Assembly: GCA_030612085.1 (NCBI GenBank)
Contig: JAUWOM010000037.1
Coordinates: 1 to 9,416, forward strand
Reading direction: 5' to 3'
Source of the DNA: Actinomycetes bacterium
Lineage (GTDB): Bacteria > Actinomycetota > Humimicrobiia > JAHJRV01
Length of the DNA: 9,416 nt
Position 1 is the first letter of the stretch. Each line of letters starts with the position of its first letter. The translations under genes were made by a program, and so were the position numbers. A model generated the notes under the pieces. That model was not told the origin of the DNA, made no database searches, and saw only the letters and a list, made by a program, of their open reading frames with translations. Shown one piece after another: positions 1 through 6,126 of this stretch.

Positions 1-2
1 TG

Positions 3-764
3 GAAGCGCTAAAAGTTTTTATATTTTCAATTCTTAATCCTTTTAAAGCATTTAGAATAATAAAGAAAAAATGGGGATTTAAAATATACTGGTTTACTGC
101 ACTGCTCATCTTGCTAACTATAGTAATTTACTCTTTTACAGCTACACCCAGAGCAATAAAATTTTCTGATGATACACAGGATTCACAAGTTGTAAAAAAA
201 AGAGCAGCTTCTCTAGGAAAAGCAAAAGCTCCAGGGGGACAGCTATTACGTCAATTAGGGCAATTTTCTAATATTGGTTCTTCTGGAAATGTAATGCAAT
301 TTATCTTAATATTAACATCTCCTTTAGTACAAATTATAAGCTGGCTTTTTATAGCACTTGTATATTGGGGACTTGTTTATATATTTAGGAACAAAACAGA
401 ATACAGTAAGATTCTTACAGTAGTTGTAATATCCTCAGTTCCTATATTAATTTCTACACTTGCAAATCTATTTTATACTTTATTTACAGGAAAAATGATA
501 ATGCACACTGGTTTAAGTGGTTTGGTAGCATCTGGAGATGTTTTTGCTTATAAGTCAAATCTTCTTTATATGATTCTCTCAAGAGTGGATATATTTATCC
601 TCTGGAGTCTAATTCTTTTAATTATAGGTATTGCTATTGTCTGCAAAATGAAAGTCTGGAAATCCATATTAATAGTTTTAGTAGTTTATATATTAAATAT
701 CATTGTTGTGATAACAACTTCTTCAATTAGTAAGATGTTTCTTGGTGGTATATTCCCTAAATAA
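3..764 (+). CDS. YIP1-family multispanning membrane protein, 5' end cut by window edge
   Basis: The reading frame is open from the first full codon of the window to the TAA at 762-764, giving about 253 residues. An internal start at TTG 111 would fall inside the first membrane helix, so the real start lies at or before the window edge. The bases just before the first GAA codon are TG, so a start codon could sit exactly there, but this cannot be seen. The visible protein begins with a short amphipathic stretch (NPFKAFRIIKKKWGFKIYW), then a hydrophobic helix, a polar loop of about 50 residues containing a Gly/Gln/Ser-rich part, and four or five further hydrophobic helices. That layout and the N-terminal NPxxAF-type motif resemble the YIP1 family of bacterial membrane proteins, whose bacterial role is poorly defined. 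No partner gene is visible upstream. The family call is from memory of the pattern and is moderate; membrane location is secure. Confidence 0.6.
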   Translation, partial: EALKVFIFSILNPFKAFRIIKKKWGFKIYWFTALLILLTIVIYSFTATPRAIKFSDDTQDSQVVKKRAASLGKAKAPGGQLLRQLGQFSNIGSSGNVMQFILILTSPLVQIISWLFIALVYWGLVYIFRNKTEYSKILTVVVISSVPILISTLANLFYTLFTGKMIMHTGLSGLVASGDVFAYKSNLLYMILSRVDIFILWSLILLIIGIAIVCKMKVWKSILIVLVVYILNIIVVITTSSISKMFLGGIFPK

Positions 765-782
765 CTAAATCCATGAACTATT

Positions 783-819
783 AATTATAAAAATTAGTAA
801 GTATCTTACATTTATAATT
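783..819. repeat. Imperfect AT-rich inverted repeat, possible weak terminator
   Basis: The outer arms AATTATAAA (783-791) and TTTATAATT (811-819) are perfect complements. Inside them lie GTAAG (797-801) and CTTAC (805-809) around a 3-base loop, with an asymmetric interior bulge of 5 bases against 1. It sits 19 bases after the stop of the YIP1-type gene and upstream of the two-component promoter. It could end the first transcript, but it lacks GC-rich pairs and a clean T-run. Confidence 0.35.
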
Positions 820-892
820 TACAAGTTTCCTTTAAGCAATAAAAGGTAAAAAGATATAAAATGATCCGTTTTCTTAAGGCTTAATTCAGTCG

Positions 893-922
893 TTGACAGT
901 GTAAATAAAGATACTATATTAT
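893..922 (+). promoter_or_regulatory. Sigma-70 type promoter of the two-component operon
   Basis: A perfect -35 TTGACA (893-898) is followed by overlapping -10 candidates: TATATT (915-920, 16-base spacer) and TATTAT (917-922, 18-base spacer). The start codon of the response regulator is about 45 bases downstream. The -10 region also contains TACTATATTATA (912-923), which matches 10 of 12 positions of the palindrome core found at the PerR-like gene; this may be chance. Confidence 0.6.
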
Positions 923-969
923 AAATTTAATTTATTACTGTATCTAAGTAATGAAAAATAGAGGCTTCA

Positions 970-1671
970 ATGATTAATACAATTTTGGTAGTGGATGATA
1001 AAGAAGAATTACGAACATTGTTAGAAGATTATTTAACAAAAGAGGGCTTCCGCATAGTAACAGCTACAAGTGGACAGGAAGCTCTATTTATAGCACGCAA
1101 TGAAAAACCAGATCTTGTAATTTTAGATCTAATGATGCCAGAAATGAGCGGATATGAATTTATTCGAGTTTATAGTAAGGAATCAGATATTCCTATTATC
1201 ATCTTAACTGCTAAATTGGAAGAAAGTGATAAAATTTTAGGACTTGAAATGGGTGCAGATGATTATATTACAAAACCATTTAGTATGCGTGAACTTACAG
1301 CAAGAATTCGTGCTGTATTGCGTCGTACAGGTAAAAAACCATTTAAACAAGAAATATTACGTACAGCAGATATAACACTGAATCATAAAAGTCATATTGT
1401 AACAATAGGAGAGAAGCATGTTGACTTAACACCTTCTGAATTTGACTTGTTAGCTACCTTAATGTCAAAACCAGGTCAGGTTTTTTCACGTCTTGATTTG
1501 CTTAACAATTTACAGGGTAGCGCTTTTGAAGGATATGAACGTAACATTGATGTTCATATACGGAATTTGCGTGCTAAAATTGAGCCAAACCCCAGCGATC
1601 CAAGTTATATAGAGACTGTTTATGGAGTTGGTTATCGTTTTACTACTCAAATAACTAAGGGAATTAGGTGA
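970..1671 (+). CDS. OmpR/PhoB-family response regulator
   Basis: A 233-residue DNA-binding response regulator, the usual length for the family. The N-terminal receiver domain (about 1-118) shows the acidic pair D9/D10, phosphoacceptor D53 in LVILDLMMP, T80 and K102 in the TKPF motif, so it should be phosphorylatable. The C-terminal winged-helix domain (about 128-228) carries the LTPSEFDLL, RNIDVHIRNLRAKI and VYGVGYRF hallmarks of OmpR/PhoB regulators. The ATG has a GAGG ribosome site at 961-964. Its stop overlaps the start region of the sensor kinase, so the two are one operon and almost certainly a cognate pair. Target genes are unknown. Arginine is coded mainly by CGN codons, unlike the AbiE genes later in the window. 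Confidence 0.95.
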   Translation: MINTILVVDDKEELRTLLEDYLTKEGFRIVTATSGQEALFIARNEKPDLVILDLMMPEMSGYEFIRVYSKESDIPIIILTAKLEESDKILGLEMGADDYITKPFSMRELTARIRAVLRRTGKKPFKQEILRTADITLNHKSHIVTIGEKHVDLTPSEFDLLATLMSKPGQVFSRLDLLNNLQGSAFEGYERNIDVHIRNLRAKIEPNPSDPSYIETVYGVGYRFTTQITKGIR

Positions 1672-3050
1672 TTAAGATGCGTTCTTTATCAATTAAACTT
1701 ATACTAGCCTTTCTCATTATTAGTCTAACTGTAGTTATGATTGTTGCTTTATTTATTGGTCAACGGATGCGACCTGAATTTGGTAAATTTGTTTTAAACC
1801 GTTATAAAATTGATCTAATTAGTACATTAACTGAATACTATAAGGGAAGTAACAGTTGGGAAGGTATAAGTGTAATTTTAGTACGTGATAAAACAGGACA
1901 TTGGAGACATTGGGGACGCATTTGGGTACCAGTAACACTTATTGATGCAAATAGAGTAGTTGTATATGGTGGTAAGTATTATGAGGAGGGAGAGAAAGTA
2001 TCAAAAAATGTTGTTAACAACGGAGTACCAGTTGATATAGAAGGAAAAACAGTTGGATGGTTATTGTTTGATTCGCTTGAAAATATTAGTGGTCCAATGC
2101 TGGAATTACCAGAGATGAATTTCTTAAAGCGCATAAATGGAGTAATTGTTTTTAGTGCATTGATTGCTGCATTAACTGCATTATTATTAGGTGTTTTGTT
2201 AGCACGTAACATTTCTCGTCCAGTTCGTGAACTTACTGCTGCAACAAAAATCATTGCAAAAGGAGAATTAGGGCACCAGGTACCAGTTCGAACAAAGGAT
2301 GAGTTAGGGGAATTGGCTTCCTCATTTAATAAAATGAGTTCTGATTTGGAACAATCAAACAAATTGCGTCACCAGATGACAACTAACATTGCCCATGATT
2401 TGCGAACACCATTGAGTGTAATTTTAGGTTATACTGAAGCATTGAGTGATGGCAAGTTAGAAGGCAAATCAGAAGTATATGATGTTATACATAGAGAGGC
2501 TCAACATCTTGGCTACTTAATTGATGATTTGCGAACATTATCTCTCGCTGATGCTGGAGAATTGTCATTGAATCGTAGATATGTTTCACCATATAAGTTG
2601 TTAAAACGAACTGCATCAGCATATATGACACAAACCAAAAAGCAAGATATTATTTTAGAAGTAAAAGCATCAGAGGATTTGCCAAAGATAGAAATAGATC
2701 CAGATAGGATGACACAGGTATTAGGAAATTTGGTAAATAATGCATTGCGTTATACACAAAAGGGAGGACAGATAATATTATCAGCTAAATATTATCCTGT
2801 ATCAGTTAAAGGAAAAAATAATACAATTCACCTAAAAATCCACGATAATGGAGCTGGTATTGATCCAAAGGATTTGCCACACATTTTTGAGCGCTTCTAC
2901 AGAGGTGATAAATCTCGTAAACAAAAAGAAGGTGAAACAGGCTTGGGACTTGCAATTGCAAAATCAATTGTAGAAGCACACGGTGGAACAATATCAGTTA
3001 AAAGTACACTTGGTAAAGGCACTACTTTTAAAATTTCACTTCCACTTTAA
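1668..3050 (+). CDS. Membrane sensor histidine kinase (HAMP, HisKA, HATPase)
   Basis: A 460-residue sensor kinase paired with the preceding regulator. Helix 1 spans about residues 11-31, an extracytoplasmic sensor region about 32-156, helix 2 about 158-179, then HAMP (about 180-232), HisKA with phospho-acceptor H243 in IAHDLRTPL, and a HATPase_c domain with the N-box (N354, N357, N358), D393-N-G-A-G397, an ERFYRGD F-box and GLGLAI (425-430). All catalytic motifs look intact. The sensor region has a BaeS-like feel (GSNSWEGISVILVRD) but its signal is unknown. The GTG at 1668 overlaps the regulator stop as GTGA, with AAGGG at 1657-1661. An in-frame ATG at 1677 has an even better ribosome site, AGGTGAT (1666-1672), and could be the true start, removing three residues. 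Convergent with the next gene across a shared terminator. Confidence 0.95.
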   Translation: MIKMRSLSIKLILAFLIISLTVVMIVALFIGQRMRPEFGKFVLNRYKIDLISTLTEYYKGSNSWEGISVILVRDKTGHWRHWGRIWVPVTLIDANRVVVYGGKYYEEGEKVSKNVVNNGVPVDIEGKTVGWLLFDSLENISGPMLELPEMNFLKRINGVIVFSALIAALTALLLGVLLARNISRPVRELTAATKIIAKGELGHQVPVRTKDELGELASSFNKMSSDLEQSNKLRHQMTTNIAHDLRTPLSVILGYTEALSDGKLEGKSEVYDVIHREAQHLGYLIDDLRTLSLADAGELSLNRRYVSPYKLLKRTASAYMTQTKKQDIILEVKASEDLPKIEIDPDRMTQVLGNLVNNALRYTQKGGQIILSAKYYPVSVKGKNNTIHLKIHDNGAGIDPKDLPHIFERFYRGDKSRKQKEGETGLGLAIAKSIVEAHGGTISVKSTLGKGTTFKISLPL

Positions 3051-3138
3051 AATATTTATTATTTCACTTCTTCTTTCAAGTAAAACAATACAAATTTGCA
3101 GTACTTTTGTGAATATTTTATTTTGCTATCAATATGCA

Positions 3139-3186
3139 AAAAGAGGTGGAAACTAACAAATATTTTGATATGTTCCCACCTCTTTT
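3139..3186. terminator. Bidirectional hairpin terminator
   Basis: The arms AAAAGAGGTGGAAAC (3139-3153) and GTTCCCACCTCTTTT (3172-3186) pair over 15 positions with one A-C mismatch around an 18-base loop. The A-rich left foot and T-rich right foot make it usable in both directions. It sits between the stop of the sensor kinase (3050) and the stop of the convergent membrane protein (3226). Confidence 0.8.
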
Positions 3187-3225
3187 ACCTAATTATTTAA
3201 TGTTATATTATTATCAGCTTAATTA

Positions 3226-3633
3226 TTACTTATTGTTTTTTAAGTTTGTTGATTGTGGTGTTTTATCTACAGGATGTTCTCCCAATTTCATATGAAACAA
3301 TTTCAACATCTTTTTATGATAAATAACAGCAGCAAAAATAAGAGTAGTAATTCCTATAATAGCTACAATTCCCAGTATAATCTTGAAAGGAAAGAAACCA
3401 ACAAGTCCATGCATATTACCTCTTCCAAAATGACCATAAGGTCTTTTTAGCATTCTTGAAGCAGGGAAACCACGATGGAAGGGAAAGATACCATGAATAC
3501 GTTCTCCAAAATTAGCTACACTTAAAGATCCTACTCGATATCCAGCATAATAAAGAGCGTATCCACCACCAACCATAATAACAATAGCAAATAAAATAAG
3601 TAATCCTATAAGAATTTTTCGTTTTGTAGACAT
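3226..3633 (-). CDS. Small two-helix membrane protein with a His/Gly/Arg-rich loop, unknown function
   Basis: A 135-residue protein I do not recognise. Its ATG (3631-3633) has a strong AAGGAGG ribosome site a few bases upstream. Helix 1 is about residues 7-31 and helix 2 about 83-105. Lysine-rich N- and C-termini suggest both ends are cytoplasmic. The loop between the helices (about 32-82), predicted outside, is rich in Gly, Phe, Arg and His (H47, H53, H68, H75) and contains FPFH, GHFGRGNMHG and FFPF motifs. More histidines lie near and after helix 2 (H106, H114, H120). The histidines could bind metal, but no known motif is present, so this is only a suggestion. It is convergent with the sensor kinase, sharing a terminator, and divergent from the ZIP transporter. 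A candidate promoter on its strand (TTGGTT, 17 bases, TTAATA) straddles the palindrome at 3670-3684. Confidence 0.8.
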   Translation of the reverse strand: MSTKRKILIGLLILFAIVIMVGGGYALYYAGYRVGSLSVANFGERIHGIFPFHRGFPASRMLKRPYGHFGRGNMHGLVGFFPFKIILGIVAIIGITTLIFAAVIYHKKMLKLFHMKLGEHPVDKTPQSTNLKNNK

Positions 3634-3669
3634 AAATGCCTCCTTTTTTCTTCATTTTTATTAAGAAAT

Positions 3670-3684
3670 GTTAATCAAATTAAC
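3670..3684. promoter_or_regulatory. Short palindrome, candidate operator between divergent genes
   Basis: GTTAAT (3670-3675) and ATTAAC (3679-3684) are perfect inverted arms around CAA. The site lies in the divergent interval between the small membrane protein and the ZIP gene, within a plausible minus-strand promoter. A related GTTAA/TTAAC dyad occurs at 5522-5535 before the thioferritin gene. The short length in AT-rich DNA keeps confidence low. Confidence 0.3.
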
Positions 3685-3721
3685 CAACTTTAGAATAGCA
3701 AAAAAATGTTTAGAAATTGTG

Positions 3722-3759
3722 AAGAAATAATTAAGATATTATTTAGATTTTTATTTCTT
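3722..3759. repeat. Nested AT-rich inverted repeats upstream of the ZIP gene
   Basis: The outer arms AAGAAATAA (3722-3730) and TTATTTCTT (3751-3759) are perfect complements. An alternative inner pairing, AAATAAT (3725-3731) with ATTATTT (3738-3744), shares the left arm and leaves a 6-base spacer. A weak TTGTGA (3717-3722) could be a -35 element here. The structure lies 70-107 bases before the ZIP start codon and may be an operator or a leader hairpin. Confidence 0.25.
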
Positions 3760-3828
3760 ATGATAAAAATATATTATAGAATATATAACAACGTTTTTTA
3801 TAAATATATATTTAAGGAGATTTTAAAC

Positions 3829-4641
3829 ATGGTAGATTTTTTTAAAAATTCTAACCCTATAATACAGGCTCTTATAGCAACTTGTTTTACATGGTTTTTG
3901 ACTGCTCTTGGTGCATCAGCTGTATTTATGGTTAAAGATATAAACAGGAAGATTTTGGATTTAATGCTGGGTTTTGCTGGTGGAGTTATGATTGCAGCAA
4001 GTTTCTGGTCATTACTTGCTCCATCCATTGAGATGTCAAAAGGGAAAAATCTTCCTGATTGGTTTCCAGCTTTACTTGGTTTCCTTCTCGGAGGTATTTT
4101 TTTAAGAGGTGTGGACAAGATTCTTCCACATCTTCACCTTTATTTTCCAATAGGGAAAGCTGAGGGTGTAAAAACAACATGGAACCGAATTGTATTACTT
4201 ATTCTTGCTATAACTTTACACAACTTTCCTGAGGGACTTGCAGTTGGAGTTGCTTTTGGAGCTATTGCTGCAGGTTTTCCACAAGCTACTTTGGCAGGAG
4301 CTATTACATTGGCTATTGGTATAGGAATTCAAAATTTTCCTGAGGGACTTGCAGTTTCTATGCCTCTTAGACGTGAGGGAATGTCTCGCTTAAGAAGTTT
4401 TTGGTATGGCCAATTATCTGCAATAGTTGAACCTATTGCTGGTGTTATTGGAGCGGGAGCTGTTATTCTTGCTAAACCCATTCTACCATATGCTTTAGGA
4501 TTTGCTGCAGGTGCTATGATATTTGTCGTCGTAGAGAATATAGTTCCGGAGTCTCAATATGGTGGTAATACAGATTTGGCTACTATGGGTGCAATGATAG
4601 GTTTCGCAGTAATGATGGTACTTGATGTAGCATTTGGTTAA
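3829..4641 (+). CDS. ZIP-family divalent metal transporter, GufA-like
   Basis: A 270-residue integral membrane protein that should import divalent metal such as zinc, iron or manganese across the inner membrane. The start chosen is ATG 3829, preceded by AAGGAGA (3814-3820). The same frame extends 41 codons further up to 3706, but that part is AT-rich leader with no ribosome site and no family resemblance. About eight hydrophobic helices are visible. The ZIP signature helices carry HNFPEGLAVG (H131, N132, E135) and QNFPEGLAV (Q168, N169, E172), with further acidic residues E201 and E236 in later helices. The H/Q pairing of the two NFPEGLA motifs and the length fit the GufA subfamily. The loop between helices 3 and 4 is short, with HLHLYFP (H101, H103). 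It is followed by the PerR-like regulator and thioferritin, which supports a metal-homeostasis context. Exact metal is not readable from sequence. Confidence 0.9.
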   Translation: MVDFFKNSNPIIQALIATCFTWFLTALGASAVFMVKDINRKILDLMLGFAGGVMIAASFWSLLAPSIEMSKGKNLPDWFPALLGFLLGGIFLRGVDKILPHLHLYFPIGKAEGVKTTWNRIVLLILAITLHNFPEGLAVGVAFGAIAAGFPQATLAGAITLAIGIGIQNFPEGLAVSMPLRREGMSRLRSFWYGQLSAIVEPIAGVIGAGAVILAKPILPYALGFAAGAMIFVVVENIVPESQYGGNTDLATMGAMIGFAVMMVLDVAFG

Positions 4642-4937
4642 ACATCTACTATCGGATTCTACTACCTATCTATTTGGAGTAACAATTTGAAATATTATTG
4701 CATTCCTAAATTACATTCATGAAGTAATTTTGTATTTTAATAAATAAAGTGTTATATATAATTTACATAGTTTATAGCTTTCTTATGTATAAACTCAAAT
4801 ATTTTAGAACTTTTTTTCCACTTAAACCTGTTATGAATGACTCATTTTTATAATAATTTTTATATTTAGTTTTTATAGTCTTAATAAATTCGGTAATTTA
4901 TATTTAAAATCTATATAATAATTTTTTTAAAAATAAT
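4642..4937. other. Noncoding AT-rich gap with two hairpins
   Basis: No convincing gene is present. AATTAC (4709-4714) and GTAATT (4724-4729), with TTC/GAA inside and one bulged A, form a hairpin followed by TTTGTATTTT, which may be a weak terminator for the ZIP gene. Farther on, AGTTTATA (4769-4776) and TATAAACT (4788-4795) are perfect 8-base arms around an 11-base loop of unknown role. The end of the gap is an A/T-tract leading into the regulator promoter. Confidence 0.5.
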
Positions 4938-4966
4938 TTGACAAATAGGAGTAAATACTATATAGT
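4938..4966 (+). promoter_or_regulatory. Promoter of the PerR-like gene
   Basis: The -35 TTGACA (4938-4943) and -10 TATAGT (4961-4966) are separated by exactly 17 bases. An A/T-tract upstream (from about 4922) could be an UP element. Transcription should begin around 4972-4975, only a few bases before the ATG at 4977, which implies a leaderless or nearly leaderless mRNA. The segment AAAAATAATTTGACA (4929-4943) is identical to 7787-7801 before abiE. Confidence 0.75.
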
Positions 4967-4970
4967 ATTT
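4953..4970. promoter_or_regulatory. Palindromic operator overlapping the -10 element, likely autoregulatory
   Basis: AAATACTAT (4953-4961) and ATAGTATTT (4962-4970) form a perfect 18-base palindrome covering the -10 TATAGT. Binding here would block RNA polymerase, as expected for autorepression by a Fur-family protein. The core TACTATATAGTA recurs with one change at 5461-5472 upstream of the thioferritin gene. That recurrence is the main support for calling it an operator; the bound protein is inferred. Confidence 0.6.
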
Positions 4971-4976
4971 GTTATT

Positions 4977-5429
4977 ATGAAATTAGGAAAAAAAGAGTTA
5001 GAAAAAAAGCTAAGTATTTTTAAAGATATATGTTATAGAGAGGGTTTAAAAATTACACCTCAGCGCTTAGCAATTTACAAAGAATTAATTTATTCCTTTG
5101 AGCATCCATCAGCTTCTAATTTATATGAGAAGGTAAAAAAATATTTTTCTAACATATCATTGGATACAGTAAATCGCACTCTTCTAACTTTCAATAGAAT
5201 TGGTATAATCAGAGTTGTGGAGGGTTCAGGGAACTCAAAAAGATATGACTCAAAATTGGAACCACATCACCATTTCCGATGTGTTAGATGCAATAGAATA
5301 ATAGATTTTTATAATAAAGAGTATGATGATATTGAGATTCCTGCTGAGTTTAAAGCCAAATTTATTGTTACAACAAAAAGGATAAACTTAGAAGGTGTTT
5401 GTAATAAATGTAGAGTACAAGTCAAATGA
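4977..5429 (+). CDS. Fur-family metalloregulator, PerR-like
   Basis: A 150-residue dimeric winged-helix repressor. An N-terminal DNA-binding domain (about 1-90) contains KITPQRLAIYKEL and the recognition helix SLDTVNRTLLTF. A C-terminal metal/dimer domain contains PHHHFRCVRC and VCNKC. C102, C105, C142 and C145 form the structural zinc site. Aligning with Bacillus PerR from memory, all five regulatory-metal ligands have equivalents: H43, D91, H97, H99 and D110. The Asp (not Glu) at the last position is typical of peroxide sensing by PerR, so perR would be the fitting symbol if confirmed. The usual Tyr of the TVYRTL motif is Asn here. The start is ATG 4977; the in-frame TTG at 4938 is the -35 hexamer. 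No ribosome site precedes the ATG at proper distance. Likely autorepresses through the palindrome at 4953-4970 and controls the downstream thioferritin. Confidence 0.88.
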   Translation: MKLGKKELEKKLSIFKDICYREGLKITPQRLAIYKELIYSFEHPSASNLYEKVKKYFSNISLDTVNRTLLTFNRIGIIRVVEGSGNSKRYDSKLEPHHHFRCVRCNRIIDFYNKEYDDIEIPAEFKAKFIVTTKRINLEGVCNKCRVQVK

Positions 5430-5453
5430 ATATATTTTTTTATTAATATTTAG

Positions 5454-5479
5454 GATTTATTACTATTTAGTAATAAATC
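5454..5479. promoter_or_regulatory. 26-base palindrome upstream of the thioferritin gene, candidate PerR-type operator
   Basis: GATTTATTACT (5454-5464) and AGTAATAAATC (5469-5479) are perfect 11-base inverted arms around ATTT. The centre TACTATTTAGTA (5461-5472) matches 11 of 12 bases of the palindrome at the regulator promoter. No T-run follows the right arm directly, so an operator explains it better than a terminator of the regulator gene, though a hairpin in RNA could also form. A thioferritin promoter is not clear: GATAAT (5515-5520) is a possible -10 without a good -35. Confidence 0.55.
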
Positions 5480-5521
5480 TGAAAATAATTTAATGTTAGA
5501 GGTTTAATTTTATAGATAATG

Positions 5522-5535
5522 GTTAAAAGATTAAC
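5522..5535. repeat. Short GTTAA/TTAAC dyad before the thioferritin gene
   Basis: GTTAA (5522-5526) and TTAAC (5531-5535) flank AAGA, just after a possible -10 and 10 bases before the ribosome site. The same arms with a 5-base spacer occur at 3670-3684. It may be a second operator or chance in AT-rich DNA. Confidence 0.25.
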
Positions 5536-5560
5536 ATTTTAAATTAAAGGAGGTGATAAT

Positions 5561-6112
5561 ATGGCTAAAGTAACACGAGAAATGGTGGAAAAGGCAGGTG
5601 TTGATGTTGATAAATTGATTAAACTTCTGGTCAAAAACGCTGCGGCTGAGCTTACAACCTATTACTACTACACAATACTTCGTGTCAATTTGATTGGTTT
5701 AGAAGGAGAGGGAATTAAGGAGATTGCAGAAACTGCACGTATTGAAGATAGAAATCATTTCGAAGCACTAGTGCCCAGAATCTATGAACTTGGTGGTAAA
5801 TTACCAGAGAATATGAAGGATTTTCATGACATTTCAGCCTGTCCACCAGCTATGCTACCAAAAGACCCAACTGACATTCAGGCAATGTTAAAGGTGTTGG
5901 TTGAAGCTGAGAGATGTGCGGTACGAGGATATACTCACATCTGTAACCTGACTGCAGGTAAGGATCATCGAACCTATGATTTGTCTCTATCGATTCTTAA
6001 TGAAGAAATCGAGCATGAATCCTGGTTTTCAGAATTCTTAGGTGAAGGTCCATCTGGTCATTTTCTGCGAAGAGGTGAGACATCTCCCTTTGTGTCCAAA
6101 TTCTTGAGGTAG
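5561..6112 (+). CDS. Dps-like ferritin superfamily protein (DPSL / thioferritin)
   Basis: A 183-residue four-helix ferritin-like protein. Dps-like thioferritins form 12-subunit cages that oxidise iron with hydrogen peroxide and store it, protecting against oxidative damage. Ferroxidase-type ligands can be placed as E30 (NAAAELTTYYYY), E62/D63 with H66 (IEDRNH), E116 (LVEAERC) and E148/E149 with H152 (NEEIEH), giving two carboxylate/His half-sites. Cysteines C94, C119 and C128 are present; C94 and C119, 25 residues apart, are candidates for the paired thiols that mark the DPSL group. The ribosome site AAAGGAGGTGAT (5546-5557) is near-ideal, so high translation is expected. It follows the PerR-like gene on the same strand, with a palindrome between them matching the regulator operator. 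A strong terminator follows. A plain bacterioferritin-like or YciF-like protein is the alternative, but length and cysteines favour DPSL. Confidence 0.85.
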   Translation: MAKVTREMVEKAGVDVDKLIKLLVKNAAAELTTYYYYTILRVNLIGLEGEGIKEIAETARIEDRNHFEALVPRIYELGGKLPENMKDFHDISACPPAMLPKDPTDIQAMLKVLVEAERCAVRGYTHICNLTAGKDHRTYDLSLSILNEEIEHESWFSEFLGEGPSGHFLRRGETSPFVSKFLR

Positions 6113-6126
6113 TATAGAAGTATAAG

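Noticed and set aside
111..764. TTG at 111 as start of the YIP1-type protein
   Set aside because: It lies inside the first membrane helix, and the frame is open to the window edge with a fitting N-terminal sequence.
1979..2362. 127-codon minus-strand open frame inside the sensor kinase gene
   Set aside because: Antisense shadow of a kinase with all motifs intact in the plus frame.
3706..3828. 41-residue N-terminal extension of the ZIP protein
   Set aside because: The extension is encoded by AT-rich leader with inverted repeats and lacks a ribosome site, while ATG 3829 has AAGGAGA at ideal spacing and a normal ZIP N-terminus.
4785..4853. 22-codon open frame MYKLKYFRTFFP...
   Set aside because: No ribosome site or promoter, and it lies in a gap with AT-rich hairpins; likely chance.
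4938..4976. TTG start for the Fur-family protein at 4938
   Set aside because: The TTG is the first half of a perfect -35 TTGACA, no ribosome site precedes it, and the extra 13 residues lie over the promoter and palindrome. ATG 4977 gives the usual family length.
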